Below, in pieces: positions 34,601 to 44,946 of a DNA stretch of 64,000 nucleotides (the first letter of the stretch is position 1; every line of letters starts with the position of its first letter). The position numbers were made by a program, and so were the translations under genes. This DNA comes from Geranomyces variabilis (taxonomy: Eukaryota > Chytridiomycota > Chytridiomycetes > Spizellomycetales > Powellomycetaceae). The notes under the pieces are model-generated. The model saw nothing but the letters and a program-made list of their open reading frames with translations, ran no database searches and was not told where the DNA came from. Where the stretch lies: assembly GCA_027603065.1 (NCBI GenBank), contig JADGJP010000023.1, forward strand, positions 347,230-411,229, in the 5' to 3' direction.

Positions 34601-35534
34601 CATTCTCAACAACTACGCGCTTTCCATTACCGACCGGCTGGCGCTGTACAAAAAAGTCCGCACGGAGCGCGGTGGGAGCGAAGATTCGCTCGCTTGGCGG
34701 TTATGGCAGTTTGTGTGGGGCAGCGGCGACGAAGCCGCAGCAGCGAACGCGGCAGCAACAGCAGCAGATACGAAGAAAAAGCGTGCCCAACGACGCAAGA
34801 GCAAAAACTTTATACGAGCGCGGCAAAAGAAAGCAGAGCCAAAAGCATTACCTGTGGAAGAGGTGCTGTTTGCAGCCGAGGGCGCCGATGTGCCAATGTC
34901 CGAGATGCACGGCGGCTCCTCTGCTGCGGTAATCCCACCAGCGACATCATCATACAGTCTTCCGCTGCAGGGAGCGTTCTCTGACGACAATGTGCCGCAC
35001 ACGATGATTCCCGATGACCCAGAGTCGGACGGCGCGTCATCGAGTTCATCTCATGACGACAATGACGACAACAACGACAACGGCCTACCCGGACCCGGCG
35101 CAAACACCGCCCCGCTCACAACAGCCTACCTCCAGCGTCTCGTCGACGAAGCCGAGCTCAACGCGACCGGCGTGTCACCGTTCCCCGCCTACCATTTCGA
35201 CCGGCACTTTGCAGCCGGAATGATCACCACATCGTCATTCATGCATTCATTGCTCTCGCAATCGTATTTCCGTCCATATGTAGTGGACGTCGTGCGTGCG
35301 CTCGCGACGCATGTGACGCAACGACGCCTGCCGGCGCATTATGTCGGGCGCAAGTATGCCGACGTCGTCCTGTGGTTCTTGGAGAGGGGCGTGGTGCCGC
35401 TGGGCGTTTATCGGCGAGGCGCGCGGGTGGTGTCAGAGGGCGACGATCTGCCTTATGTGTATACGAATTGCAGGGGATTTGATATTTTGGAGAAAGAGGA
35501 TTTAGTCTTTGTTTTGGAGGAAATTGTTGAATAG
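31608..35534 (+). CDS. BK/Slo-type potassium channel with tandem RCK domains
   Basis: Three exons (31608-32680, 32754-34416, 34494-35534) give 1258 residues in one frame. An extra N-terminal TM (residues about 35-56) resembles S0. S1-S3 follow from about 190. A voltage sensor S4 has regularly spaced arginines (LLRILRASRILRTYRLL). The pore filter is TIGFGD (residues 359-364, formed across intron 1), and S6 is IIVILLIVVVIVFVPVQ. The cytosolic gating ring begins HVILGGTVSYSAVIDF (RCK1), with GCDRVLCIDEIKMAILARN, the hallmark Slo helix, and GAGHQIYGFKVP. RCK2 has NHIIICGSM, VELYNGSNVKFF and HFAAGMITTSSFMHSLLSQ, typical of Slo1. An acidic, Asp-rich loop lies before the last block and might bind Ca2+. 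A plasma- or flagellar-membrane K+ channel is expected; Slo channels are rare in fungi. Confidence 0.9.
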
Positions 35535-35736
35535 AATTGGGCGTGAGTCATCATCATGTCAGCTGTCAGAAATGCGCGGCCCTCCCGAAAACGCCAAAGT
35601 TGGGTTTGAATGTTGACTGTATATTTTAACAGTATCAATGTAAATCAACAAGTTCTATTTACGTAGTCTATGAACTCTATAACGCCTTTGGCTGTACAGT
35701 AAACAAGGTTGGCGCGCAATGCGAGCAGGGCGCTTT

Positions 35737-35955
35737 TTACCGCATCCTCCAGCCGGCAGGGCAGCAGCATTCAGTGGTCGGCGCAAAGCAAGCGCAGCAC
35801 ACCCGCACATGCGCAGGCGTTTCGGTGATTTTCTTTGGCGGAATAGAGCTGACGAGCGGTTTGCGTGGCTGGGAGTGGTCGCATGTTGCGGTCGGTTTGT
35901 GGCAGATTGGCTTGACGGCCGCGGAGGTTGCGTTTGTGCGAAGAGTGGTAGTCAT
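35737..35955 (-). CDS. Small Cys-rich TATA-driven protein, unknown
   Basis: Intronless 72-residue ORF starting MTTTLRTNATSAAVK. It is Cys-rich towards the C-terminus (VCCACFAPTTECCCPAGW), with eight cysteines in all. A TATA box on the same strand and a purine-rich leader (about 36050-35956) support transcription. There is no signal peptide, so an extracellular effector is unlikely. Clustered CC/CCC pairs could bind metal or be palmitoylated. No family recognised. Confidence 0.42.
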   Translation of the reverse strand: MTTTLRTNATSAAVKPICHKPTATCDHSQPRKPLVSSIPPKKITETPAHVRVCCACFAPTTECCCPAGWRMR

Positions 35956-36053
35956 GCTTGAGAGTGAGTTTGCTTTGCTTTGATAGGATACGAGAGAGGA
36001 TAGGGAAAGGATTTTCTTTCTTGTGGCAAAGAGCAGAGGCGGACGCGCCGAAA

Positions 36054-36060
36054 CTTTTAT
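36054..36060 (-). promoter_or_regulatory. TATA box of small Cys-rich ORF
   Basis: ATAAAAG on the minus strand lies about 100 bases upstream of the ATG at 35955, a spacing typical of fungal TATA promoters and like that of the small ORF at 25196. Confidence 0.45.
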
Positions 36061-36329
36061 GTCGGCCGCCAGCTGTCACCTCCCTAAGAGCCGTCGCCTG
36101 TCAAGCTGAAACCCCCAACCTCCTGGCTGTCACTGACTTGTCACGTTAGACTCAAGGTTGTTCTTCTTGCCCCCCGTCTCAGGAGGGCGAGGCAGGCTTT
36201 ATATTTAGACTCAAGTAGCGTTGAGCGAACTCGTCGATCACAATCCCTATCGCCTGTTGCCATGGCCACTGTCCCAGCTGTCGAAAAAATAACCAGCTTG
36301 AGCGCACGCGCCGCCTTTCCGTCCGAACG

Positions 36330-37865
36330 ATGCCACAGTCCCTTTTCACCCGTTACACGCAGCACGCTTCTCCGTCGCAGGCCCGGGATCTGCGTCTTGC
36401 TATCGGACCCGCCCTCGTGACTGAGGTTGACGAGCTGCACTTCGAGGCCGACGCATTGATTGAAATAACAAAGGATTATCAAGATACAATAACGGTGAGT
36501 AGAGGAGAAATCCTGTATAAAACCCATCGCCAAGGGGACAAAGCCAATTTTTTTACCCATACTTGCAGCAGATTTCTGCAGAAGCTCGATCTGAGCCATT
36601 ACGACGAGAAACTTTCCAGCGGGCGGCGCTCGTGGCCAAGATCAAAACTTTGTTGCAGGTTCAAAGACCTTCTCAGCAGCACCGGTTGATTGGGATCCAA
36701 ATGGTAAACTCATGAGCATGCTTTGAAAGAAACTAGGCAGCAACGCACATAGCGAGTCAACATTAGGTAGGCACGTAGCGGCAGGATCTAATTGACCGGC
36801 ATTCGGCTAACAATACCGCGGGCACAATGTTAGTGCGATATTTATTTTCCGAGGAGCAAAGAGACAAGCATCGAACAGATTGTGCAGCGCTGCTGGCAGC
36901 GCTTCCAGTGCCCAGTGCCAGAGACATGCGACAAGCATCTCTGCCACCCCGTCTCGGATGCGACAGGCTGCGGTATGGTCGATGTTGAAACGGCTTCAAA
37001 CCCGCGCTAAAGTGGAGAGCTGACGGAAAAAACAAAACAAAAAACTTCTGCTGCAGTTGTCTCATATTGGAGGAGCGAGCCCGTCTGAATGCCGTGATCA
37101 ACGGTATGCGCGCGGCACTAGATTGCGAGCATGAGTTTCGGGCTAGGTTAGAGCGACGGAGCATAAGCATAGTACCAATCAGATGCGCTAAATGCAGCTT
37201 GAACGCTTGTTCATCAATAGGCTGGAAGTGATGCAAAAACAAAGCATGCCTTCACTCTCGGACTTGAAGCAGTTCGCTCAAGAGCTCGAGGTGAGCGGAC
37301 TTTTGTCGCTTTGCAATGAGAAACCATCATCCTGATCTCAAGGAACCCCTCTTTTCGCAGGTGGAGTTCGAAATGAAGGCGCGAGAAGAGAAGATATCGG
37401 CCATGATCGCAACGACAACGTCAAACTCTGGTGAATGGCGAATGCAGAGTCTGCTTGTTGGTTCCGACAACTGTCCTGATCATTTGCTTTTCAGCTCTCA
37501 AAGGATCCGATAATACCGACACTCACGCCGCGGCCTTGATTCGCCGGCGAATCAGCTTACCCCCAAAGCCGCCATCCGCCAATACCGACGACGACCTCGC
37601 AAACATACTTCAAGACTTCACGCTAATAGACGCACCACTTACACGGCCATCATCCGTCCAAATATCTAGTAGACCTGGATCTTCTTTGCTCAAACCGGCC
37701 GGCACGCCGCGTCGGCAGACGCCGCCAACTGGAGGCCCCCCGCAGGGAATCCGCGTACGACGGATTGTAAGACGTGCGCCGCCCGCGCAAGCCCCGCCTC
37801 GTGTGCCGAGACCACCACCCGCCGCAGTGGCACGGCAGCGCTCGATGGTTCCTGAGGCAACATGA
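36330..37865 (+). CDS. Coiled-coil protein with basic Pro-rich tail, unknown
   Basis: Multi-exon model. The exon from 36330 carries LFTRYTQHASPSQARDLR and ITKDYQDTIT. An intron from 36495 leads to QISAEARSEPLRRETFQRAA. After an unresolved stretch comes an exon near 37050-37146 (CLILEERARLNAVING), then LEVMQKQSMPSLSDLKQFAQ, VEFEMKAREEKISAMIA and a last exon (37496-37865) that is basic and proline-rich (RVRRIVRRAPPAQAPPRVP), ending VPEAT. The central part is amphipathic and charged, consistent with coiled coils; no catalytic motif is seen. The start is doubtful: an ATG at 36262 opens a frame (SLSARAAFPSER) that looks coding but lies one frame off, so a one-base frameshift or a small intron is suspected. 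A structural or microtubule-associated role is possible but unproven. Confidence 0.5.
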
Positions 37866-38989
37866 GGTTAGGAGGTTGGGGGGAGGAAAGAGCGCGCGCG
37901 GCCACAGCTTATTAGATACCACCGCCCGCGCCAGTCGATTTCCGGCGTGGGTTTCTTGGCCCCCAGTGGGCTGCTGCAAATATGCAAATACAAAGACAAA
38001 AGAATCGGTTGAAAACATGTACTCATTGAAAGAAGGACACAGAGTTTGCAGTCAAGTTCATATGTAGCAGGTGGGCGAGGATGAAAAGTAATTGTAACCA
38101 TGATACACGGTAAAACTTCAATTTATAACAGTTCATCATTAGAAGCAGCATACAAGGTGATACAATCAAGACAGTTAAGTCCACAGGTATGAAGACAAGT
38201 AGCGACAGGGCAGGAGTTACATTGAGCATAGGGGGTATAGGGAGACGTTTGAGCTCCATGATGTCGCTGGTCGGTCGCTTGTCCCCGTGGTCGTGGAGGC
38301 GGCTTGACCTTGACCGAAGAGCTGGCTGGGCGTTTGGGCTCCTTGATTTCGCTGGTCGGTCGCTTGTACCCGTGGTCGTTGGATGTCCTCGAGACTTGAC
38401 GTAAAGGGACGAGAAAAGGCCGCACAAGTGCACCCTCTCCGCGTCTGGTTTGGAAGAGATCTCTGAGAACCTTCACATGTGGCTGTCGACTACAAAGGTG
38501 CAAGCGAGGATTTCAGCCCGGTAGCCCTTTCACAGGCGTACTGATAGTGCCTCTCCCTGAGCCGCAGTAACTGATGATGCCAGGGTCGTGCACGAATCGT
38601 GGTACCCCAGGGCTCCTCCCGCTTGCAGATCCTAGGCCAGGCGTGCCATGAAACTCAGCCATGGTGTAGTATTTCCCCACCTGGCCACGTTGGATCTGCA
38701 GCGGCATCTTACACCACACGATCAGGCTCTCAGCATACCATCAGTGACGCACCATTCCTACGCACCGCGATAGCGTGGTGTTTCGGTCCGATGGAGTGTA
38801 ATGATAGCCTGAGATCCCTCCCGCCCCATTAGCGGATTAGGCTTGGTGCGGGTGGAACTGTAAGAACAAAGACAAAGGTAAGTGACTGAACGTTGGATGA
38901 GAGATGAGAAGACGTGAGTGAACGAACTTTGGCCCATAAATGCCGAGCATGCTATAAAGCAGGCTTGACCGACGAGTTCGTGTGGAGGA
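37866..38989. other. Intergenic, with short direct repeat
   Basis: No gene is recognised. A duplicated motif built on CGCTGGTCGGTCGCTTGT lies at about 38265-38284 and 38351-38370, within a GGTCG/CTTG-rich stretch (38255-38400). Minus-strand ORFs here share repeated KRPTS phrases in different frames, which fits repeat-derived rather than true coding sequence. Confidence 0.35.
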
Positions 38990-39720
38990 TGTCGTAACGG
39001 CGCTTGAGGTTGACGACGACGGTGGGTCAGGCTTGGATATGCGAGTGGACGACGACGACGACGAATACGAGACCGTGTTGAGGACGCCGCGAAGGCGCTT
39101 GAGGTCGACGACGACGGTAGGTCGGGCTTGAACTCGCGAGATTGTGTTGAGCTTGTGAAGACTCCCGAGGTCGACGACGAACGCGAGGTGACAGCGACGA
39201 CGACGCTTGCTTGACTTGTGGATGTCTGTCGGAAAGGCGCTTGAGGTCGACGACGACGGTAGGTCAGGCGTTGGATAGGCGAGCGGACGACGCCGAGATC
39301 GTGTTGAGGATGTCGTGAAGGCTCTTGAGGTCGAGAACGGACGCGAGGTGACAGCGACGTCGACGCTTGCGTGCCTTGAGGATGTCTATCGTAAGGGCGC
39401 TTGAGGTAGACGACGACGACGACAACGGTAGATCGGGCTTGGACATGGGCGATGAAGACGACGACTCAGCCTTGCTTGACTTGATGCGACGAGGTCGCAG
39501 AGGGAGGCGCTCGAGGTCGACGACGACGCTTGCTTGCCTTGAGGATGTCTGTCGAAAAGGCGCTTAAGGTCGACAATGACGACGACGGTAGATTGGGCTT
39601 GGACATGCGCGATGATGACGACGAAACCGCCTTGCTTGACTTGACGCGAGTAGGTCGCAGAGGGAGGAGGAGGCGCTTGAGGTCGGCGACGACGACGACG
39701 GGCCGGATGGACGATGATGG
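38990..39720. repeat. Complex degenerate minisatellite (GACGACGAC / CGCTTGAGGTCGAC)
   Basis: At least five imperfect copies of a unit contain GGCGCTTGAGGTCGACGACG, GGTAGGTCGGGCTTGGA and clusters of GACGAC. The spacing varies from about 60 to 165 bases. Longer copies (about 39370-39520 and 39535-39680) also share GCCTTGAGGATGTCTGTCG and GACTTGA-CGCGA-AGGTCGCAGAGGGAGG. On the minus strand the array reads as Ser/Arg-rich peptide in more than one frame, as expected for repeat-driven ORFs. A TATA box and pyrimidine-rich leader upstream on the minus strand leave open a repeat-encoded transcript. Confidence 0.75.
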
Positions 39721-39860
39721 GTGCGCAGCGGGAAGAGACGAGAACTTTGGCAGGTGTTAGCGGACGCGCGGCGCGCAGCATTGGCGATGGCGAATACGGC
39801 GAATGGGGCGAGGGCGAGGAGAGTTCATTGTGATGTGATGTGATGGACGAGGCCGATAAG

Positions 39861-40002
<142 letters not shown>

Positions 40003-40549
40003 AGGAGAGAGGGGACAAGTTGTGCTGATTGTCAAAGTCGTCGCGGTCGGTGCAGAGCAGTGAGGAAAGAGCGAGGGGGAATGCGGGCGGGGGGCCCTCC
40101 TTTTATAGCCGAGAGCGGGACTGCGGGGGGAATGAGGGAATTGCACGTTTGCACCCATGGCACGCAGCGCACGCAGCGCACACAGCGAGGCCCCAGCCGG
40201 GCCTTCTTTTTGCTTATCTTGGGCCAAGACACCGACGCGTCGTGCAGCGCTCATGTCAGCAGAAATTAATTAATAAACACGCGTGCGCGCGCAGCTAATT
40301 AAATTGGTACGCCCAGTAAGCACAGTAAGCACGACTTATAGGCTGACAGCATCTCTTTGCTTTTCACATGCAATGAAGGCACCTGCGCTGGCCCATCTCG
40401 CCCCTGCTTGGTTTGCATGGTTTGATTGGCTTGATTGGCTTGTTGTTGGCTTGATTGTCGGCTGGTTCGTTGGATTCCCAGCTGTCGAAAACCCACCCCC
40501 CGCTCCACGTTGACCCGAATGGTGACGTTCTCGCCACGCGCGCCAGAGA
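40003..40549. other. Intergenic upstream region of DUF4614-like gene
   Basis: The left side carries a minus-strand TATA box. The middle has a GCGCACGCAGCGCAC-type short tandem repeat (40163-40187), and a GGCTTGATTGGCTTG repeat lies at about 40428-40455. No supported ORF. Confidence 0.35.
40101..40108 (-). promoter_or_regulatory. Minus-strand TATA box upstream of the minisatellite
   Basis: Reading the minus strand, GGCTATAAAAGGAGG precedes a CT-rich run made by the (AG)n repeat. The first ATG downstream (39828) opens only a 23-codon ORF; the next ATG (39781) opens a 131-codon repeat-encoded frame. Whether any transcript exists is unknown. Confidence 0.35.
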
Positions 40550-42717
40550 ATGCAGGACTACTCTGTGCGGTCCAGCTCGTACATCCGTCCAGCTTCTCGC
40601 TCCGCGCCCACGCAGTCTCGCTCTCGACCACCAACTGCGGTCTCCGCGCTTGACCGCGCGCACGCTTTTCTCCGCGGTGAACGCCGCGACGTGGTTGCGA
40701 GCTCTTTGCAAAACAAGCCTGCATCTAGGGTCCATCAGCGGTCACTTAACTTTGCAGTCGACCGCAACGACGACAGTAGCAATGAGGATCCTTTGGAAGA
40801 GGACGAGAGTGATGGGGATTCCGCCGATGAGCTGCAGGAGTATCTATCCTCGCTGGCAAAGAAAAAGTTGACGGCGGCCTCTGTTGCTACGACCTCGGCA
40901 CGAGCCGAGATGCCCTCTCAGCCGTCGCCGCGTGCTGCGGCTTCTGGGTATCTCAAACGACTTCCAACGACGACTGCAAGTCCCGCATTGCATCGCATCC
41001 CAACCCTTGGCTCGCCCGCGCCAGTCCCTGCGGCTGAAGTACCGGCGGTTCTTCGTCTCCCGCCATACACTCGCTCAAAGGAGGCAACTGCAATACCCGT
41101 CAAGGATAATGGGGGCAGCGATGTTTCGTCCGATGAGTCGCTTGGGAGCGATTTTGAAAGCTTTCTGCGAAGCCCAACAAAACGTCCGGTGGTACAAGTC
41201 ACAGATCCAGTCGAACAGAGCCCGACTCGATCCCGCGCCTCAACGCCGTCGCCACCTGTGCCGCCAGGCTTTGCTTTGTCTACGAAACCCATCTCGACAG
41301 CATTCGCCGTAGCCGACCACAACGGGCCTAGCGCCGCTGTCTACACTCCCCGGTCGTCAAAATCCACCTACGACCACGTTGCCCGTGCTTCATCGCCTTC
41401 TCCAGCGCTCAACACACCAATTCGAAAAGAAGAGCCAGCTGCTCGCGCGTCACTTGTGCGCACGCCGGACTATCCGCCTGCTGCGACGCCGCCATCCACT
41501 CGTGCCGCTCCGTCTCAGCATCACGCAAGCCCCGCAGACCACATTGCAGCAAGACTCTCTCCCTCGCCAATCCGCTCAGGGCTTTCAACTCCAAAGCGCT
41601 TCCACAGCGCCGAGACTTTATCTCATACCCGCTTCCCATCACGCCGCGCCTCGCTCTCGCCAACCCGTCATAGTCGAAGCAACTCGTTTAGCAGCAGTGT
41701 GTCGCCACTGCATCAACTGCACCATCATGCCTCTCGCCCAGGCGCTGGTCCCCCGTCGCTTCGGCATAGTGTCGCGGGATCAGCGCCGCGCAGTCCTTCC
41801 AGGCTAAGTGTTGCGCATACTTTCGCCGCTCCGATTCCATCTGCAGATCCGGCGATAGAGAAAGTGTCGCAGGCCAAATCCCAGCCGGCCCCGCCCGCTG
41901 GCCCAACCAATCTACAAATGCCTCCTCCCCCTGCTTTTCTGCCACCCGGTACATATTCCGCGCCAGCGGCGTACCCTCCATCTCCTGCACAGCACCCCGC
42001 GCCGTATCCAGCAGCATACGGCTACCCCCCGTATCCATACCTCTATCCACCGCCGCTCGCCGCTTGGGGCCCAGGGCCAGCGCATCATCATCACGTCTGC
42101 TCATGCAAAAGCTCATCGCGCTCCAGCGCCGACAGCGAAAGTAATGAAAACCGCAGCTCGACATCGATGAAGCAAGAGAAAGAAAAGCGCCGGTCGCGGA
42201 GCAAGCACAGACGTCAGCGGCGGCGGCGAGCGCCATCACCACCGACTGAAACAGACGCTGAAAAGCCGCACTCACGCACTGAATCACACGATCACCACCG
42301 TTCACGCCACCAGCATCATCACCACCGTCGACATCGTCGTCGTCGCTCGCATCATCGCAGACGCGATGATGATGACTCACCGCTAGCGCCGCCGGAACCT
42401 CCTCCAGCCGCCGATATCGACCCAAATCTGGCGTTCCTTCACACGCTCATGTCCGGGCATCTCGCGTACGTCAAAGCGTTTGTGGCGTCGCATTTTGCGG
42501 CGGCTGATTGCGTCGAGTCTCGGCGTAAGCGTTACATGACCCTCGCGGATACGAAAAAGGTGCGGATAGAAACCAGATCATCTTTACCGCATGGTAGCGA
42601 AACTAAGTTTTATCTGCCTGTTTTATGCAGTTCATCAAAGAAAATGCCTGTCCTCCGATGAGTTTCGCCGAGGCGGTGCGCAAGGTTGACGAGGAGCAGC
42701 TGGGACTACAAAGCTGA
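40550..42717 (+). CDS. Disordered protein with C-terminal DUF4614-like segment
   Basis: Large first exon (40550 to about 42558) plus a short last exon (about 42630-42717), about 700 residues. Residues 1-560 are disordered and Ser/Pro/Arg-rich, with many SP/TP sites (SPTRSR, SLSPTRHS), a Tyr/Pro-rich stretch (YPPSPAQHPAPYP) and a His/Arg-rich block (HHHHRRHRRRRSHHRRR). The folded part is C-terminal: DPNLAFLHTLMSGHLAYVKA, then YMTLADTKKFIKENACPPMS and FAEAVRKVDEE. This YTTLEDTKxFIxxH-P-plus-EALxxV pattern is that of the DUF4614 (C19orf44-like) family, whose role is unknown. The intron splice is essential to create it. Assignment is from remembered motifs and is tentative. Confidence 0.7.
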
Positions 42718-42812
42718 GGGGCTGGATGCGAGCATCTTCGCCACGATATTATATTCTATTTTTCTCTCAATTTGTGGGTATATTTGTTTGCAAGACATTT
42801 TTGCTCTAGTAT

Positions 42813-44621
42813 TTACAAAACCGGCAATACACGTGCGCGAGCGTTAGGGCTGCCTTCGCCCATTTCGTGCTTTTTGCGAGGGACAGGCGGAGGCTTGACT
42901 GGGCGGATACGAGCTTTGATTTGCGGCGGTGGCATCGCAGGCGGTACCGGAGTTACTGAAGGGTGGTCTAAATCCGTGCTGGGAGTATAGCCTGGAGCAA
43001 AGGGCGGTGGGGGAGGTGCTTTACGAACGGATGGGGTCCTTAGAGGTGGACATTTTGCGCTTGGTGCAGAAGAGCTGTGGGATGGCGCGCTTGGTGTTGG
43101 GCTTGGCGGACATTTCGCAAGTGGGTTAAGCATGACAACGCTCTGGGCGTCGGTATTGGGTCCCCGCCACCGGCTCGCGCGTTTGATAGGTGGAGTGGCA
43201 GCTCCCGATGCCAATGGTTTTGGCGGAGCCGGATCCATGAGGTCTGCTTTACTTGGCAGCCAACGCGGATTATCCGTGCCACACGTCCCGCCTCGAATCT
43301 TGGCAAATTGTAGAGCGGCATCCCACATGTCCACCTGTGCAGCGCAGACCTCCCCATGGGCAAAATCACAAAAATCCTGAACGCTGGTCTGATGACGGTG
43401 TCGTGCGGCTCTGAGTGTATGCAGTCTGTGTGACAGTTGTCGTTGTTTCCGAATCATGCGGGCGGATTGTGATCGTCCGGAGTTCGGCGATGGGGAGAAC
43501 GGTGCTGTGGGTTCTGGCGCGATACGTGACGACATGGATGATGAACCCCGGCCGCTGCCGCTGCCTAGCCGGCGTACTGCACGGACAGCGGCAGCTGCTT
43601 TCTTTCCCGCGACAGCTGCAGCGCGCACGTATGCTTGTGTGGCCAACTCGCGTGTGCAAAGTTCCGAAAACGTTTGTGAGAGATTGAGCAAAGAAGCGGA
43701 GAAAGCCTTGCGTGCGGCCCAGGCAGCTGGAGCTGAGACCCGTTGAAGCCAGGTATCAAGCAACGGCAGGTACTTGGGCGTTGGCTCTTCACATGGGAGT
43801 TGCATCTGCAAATGCAAGATGTTTTAGCACTGAATTGTGTATGCCTGGGTATGGAGCAGCGGCAAAACAGCAGATCTTACAGTCCATTCATGGTTCCAGC
43901 AGTCACGCAAGGTTCTGATAAACAGCTCTTCAGCTTTACACGCCATCTCCCATTCCCGCGCAGCTTTCGAAAACTTGTTTCTGACAGTTTTCAATGCTAT
44001 GAGTTTTGCTTGTACATCTTGCGCCGCACTTGTATCTCGCGTTGGGCAAGTTGACTTGCTCTCGGGCGCACGGAATGCATGTGCACAGTCTTTGAACACC
44101 CGCGCTACTCTGACCCACAATGCTTCGCTTGCTGTTGCGAGGGCCAACGCGCAGCGCGTGCCTTCATCTCGCTTCAATGCTTCGCGGTTCGGACCCGGCG
44201 GACAGCGTCGAACAGTTGTCAGAGATGCGATCTGTGCGTTGATTGCTGCCACGGCAGTCCGCGACAGAATCGGCAGCTCGGATGCTAGGTGGGCGGCGTT
44301 GCGATATGTTGTTTCAAAGCCGCTCAGTTGGGTGTCAATCTACAAAAAGCCAGCAAAATAAATAAGTTGAGAAATGGTCACCGCCATTCGGGCAGCGCGG
44401 CTCTCTCCTCATTAACAGCACCAGCGCACCTCGATCCAGAGAGCTGCTGCGGCCGCACCATCTTCGATAGCTGTCACGAATCCCATCCACGAGGCTTTCC
44501 ACCGCTTGGCGCGCTGGATGGCAAGCTTTTCATTCTTTGGCAAAGGTCCGGGCAAACGCAGCAATGGCCTGAACAGCGCCGCTGCTGTCGCCAACGGGCT
44601 CCGTGCAAGCAGCTCGCTCAT
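42813..44621 (-). CDS. Helical (BAR-like?) protein with proline-rich SH3-ligand tail
   Basis: Three exons join in frame: 44621 to about 44432 (MSELLARSPLATAAALFRP), about 44345-43881 (IDTQLSGFETTYRNAAHLAS ... KTVRNKFSKAAREWEMACKA) and about 43802-42813. The first 300 residues are almost wholly helical and charged, with heptad-like spacing. The phrase KxVRxKFxKAAREWE recalls BAR-type dimerisation helices. The C-terminal 130 residues are proline-rich, with VRKAPPPPPFAPGY and VKPPPVPRKK, the latter a class II SH3 ligand. A membrane-shaping or cytoskeletal scaffold is plausible. No enzymatic motif is visible, and the BAR call is low confidence. Confidence 0.6.
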
Positions 44622-44946
44622 ATGTACAGTACATACGCTGGGACGGGCTGGCTGGGGCGTGGTTGGTGGTTGGTTGGTGCAGCTGTCAAGGTCACGCGTC
44701 TTTTTGCGCCGGCCAAATTGTCGTCTTCCTTTCGTCCGCCTTGCATTTCGTGCACTCGCTTCAAGCTCCATTAAGCCGTAGTCTCATATGCCTCCTGCCT
44801 TACCAAATCCTCATTACCATCCATATCTCGAGTACCCGCCATAAGCTGCAAACTCAACACTCCTCCGGGTTTTTTTGAAGCATTCGTACTTAATTCGGTG
44901 CAAGCGTCAAGGGACGCTAGCCCTGTCTCTGGGGCTCATTGTTAGA

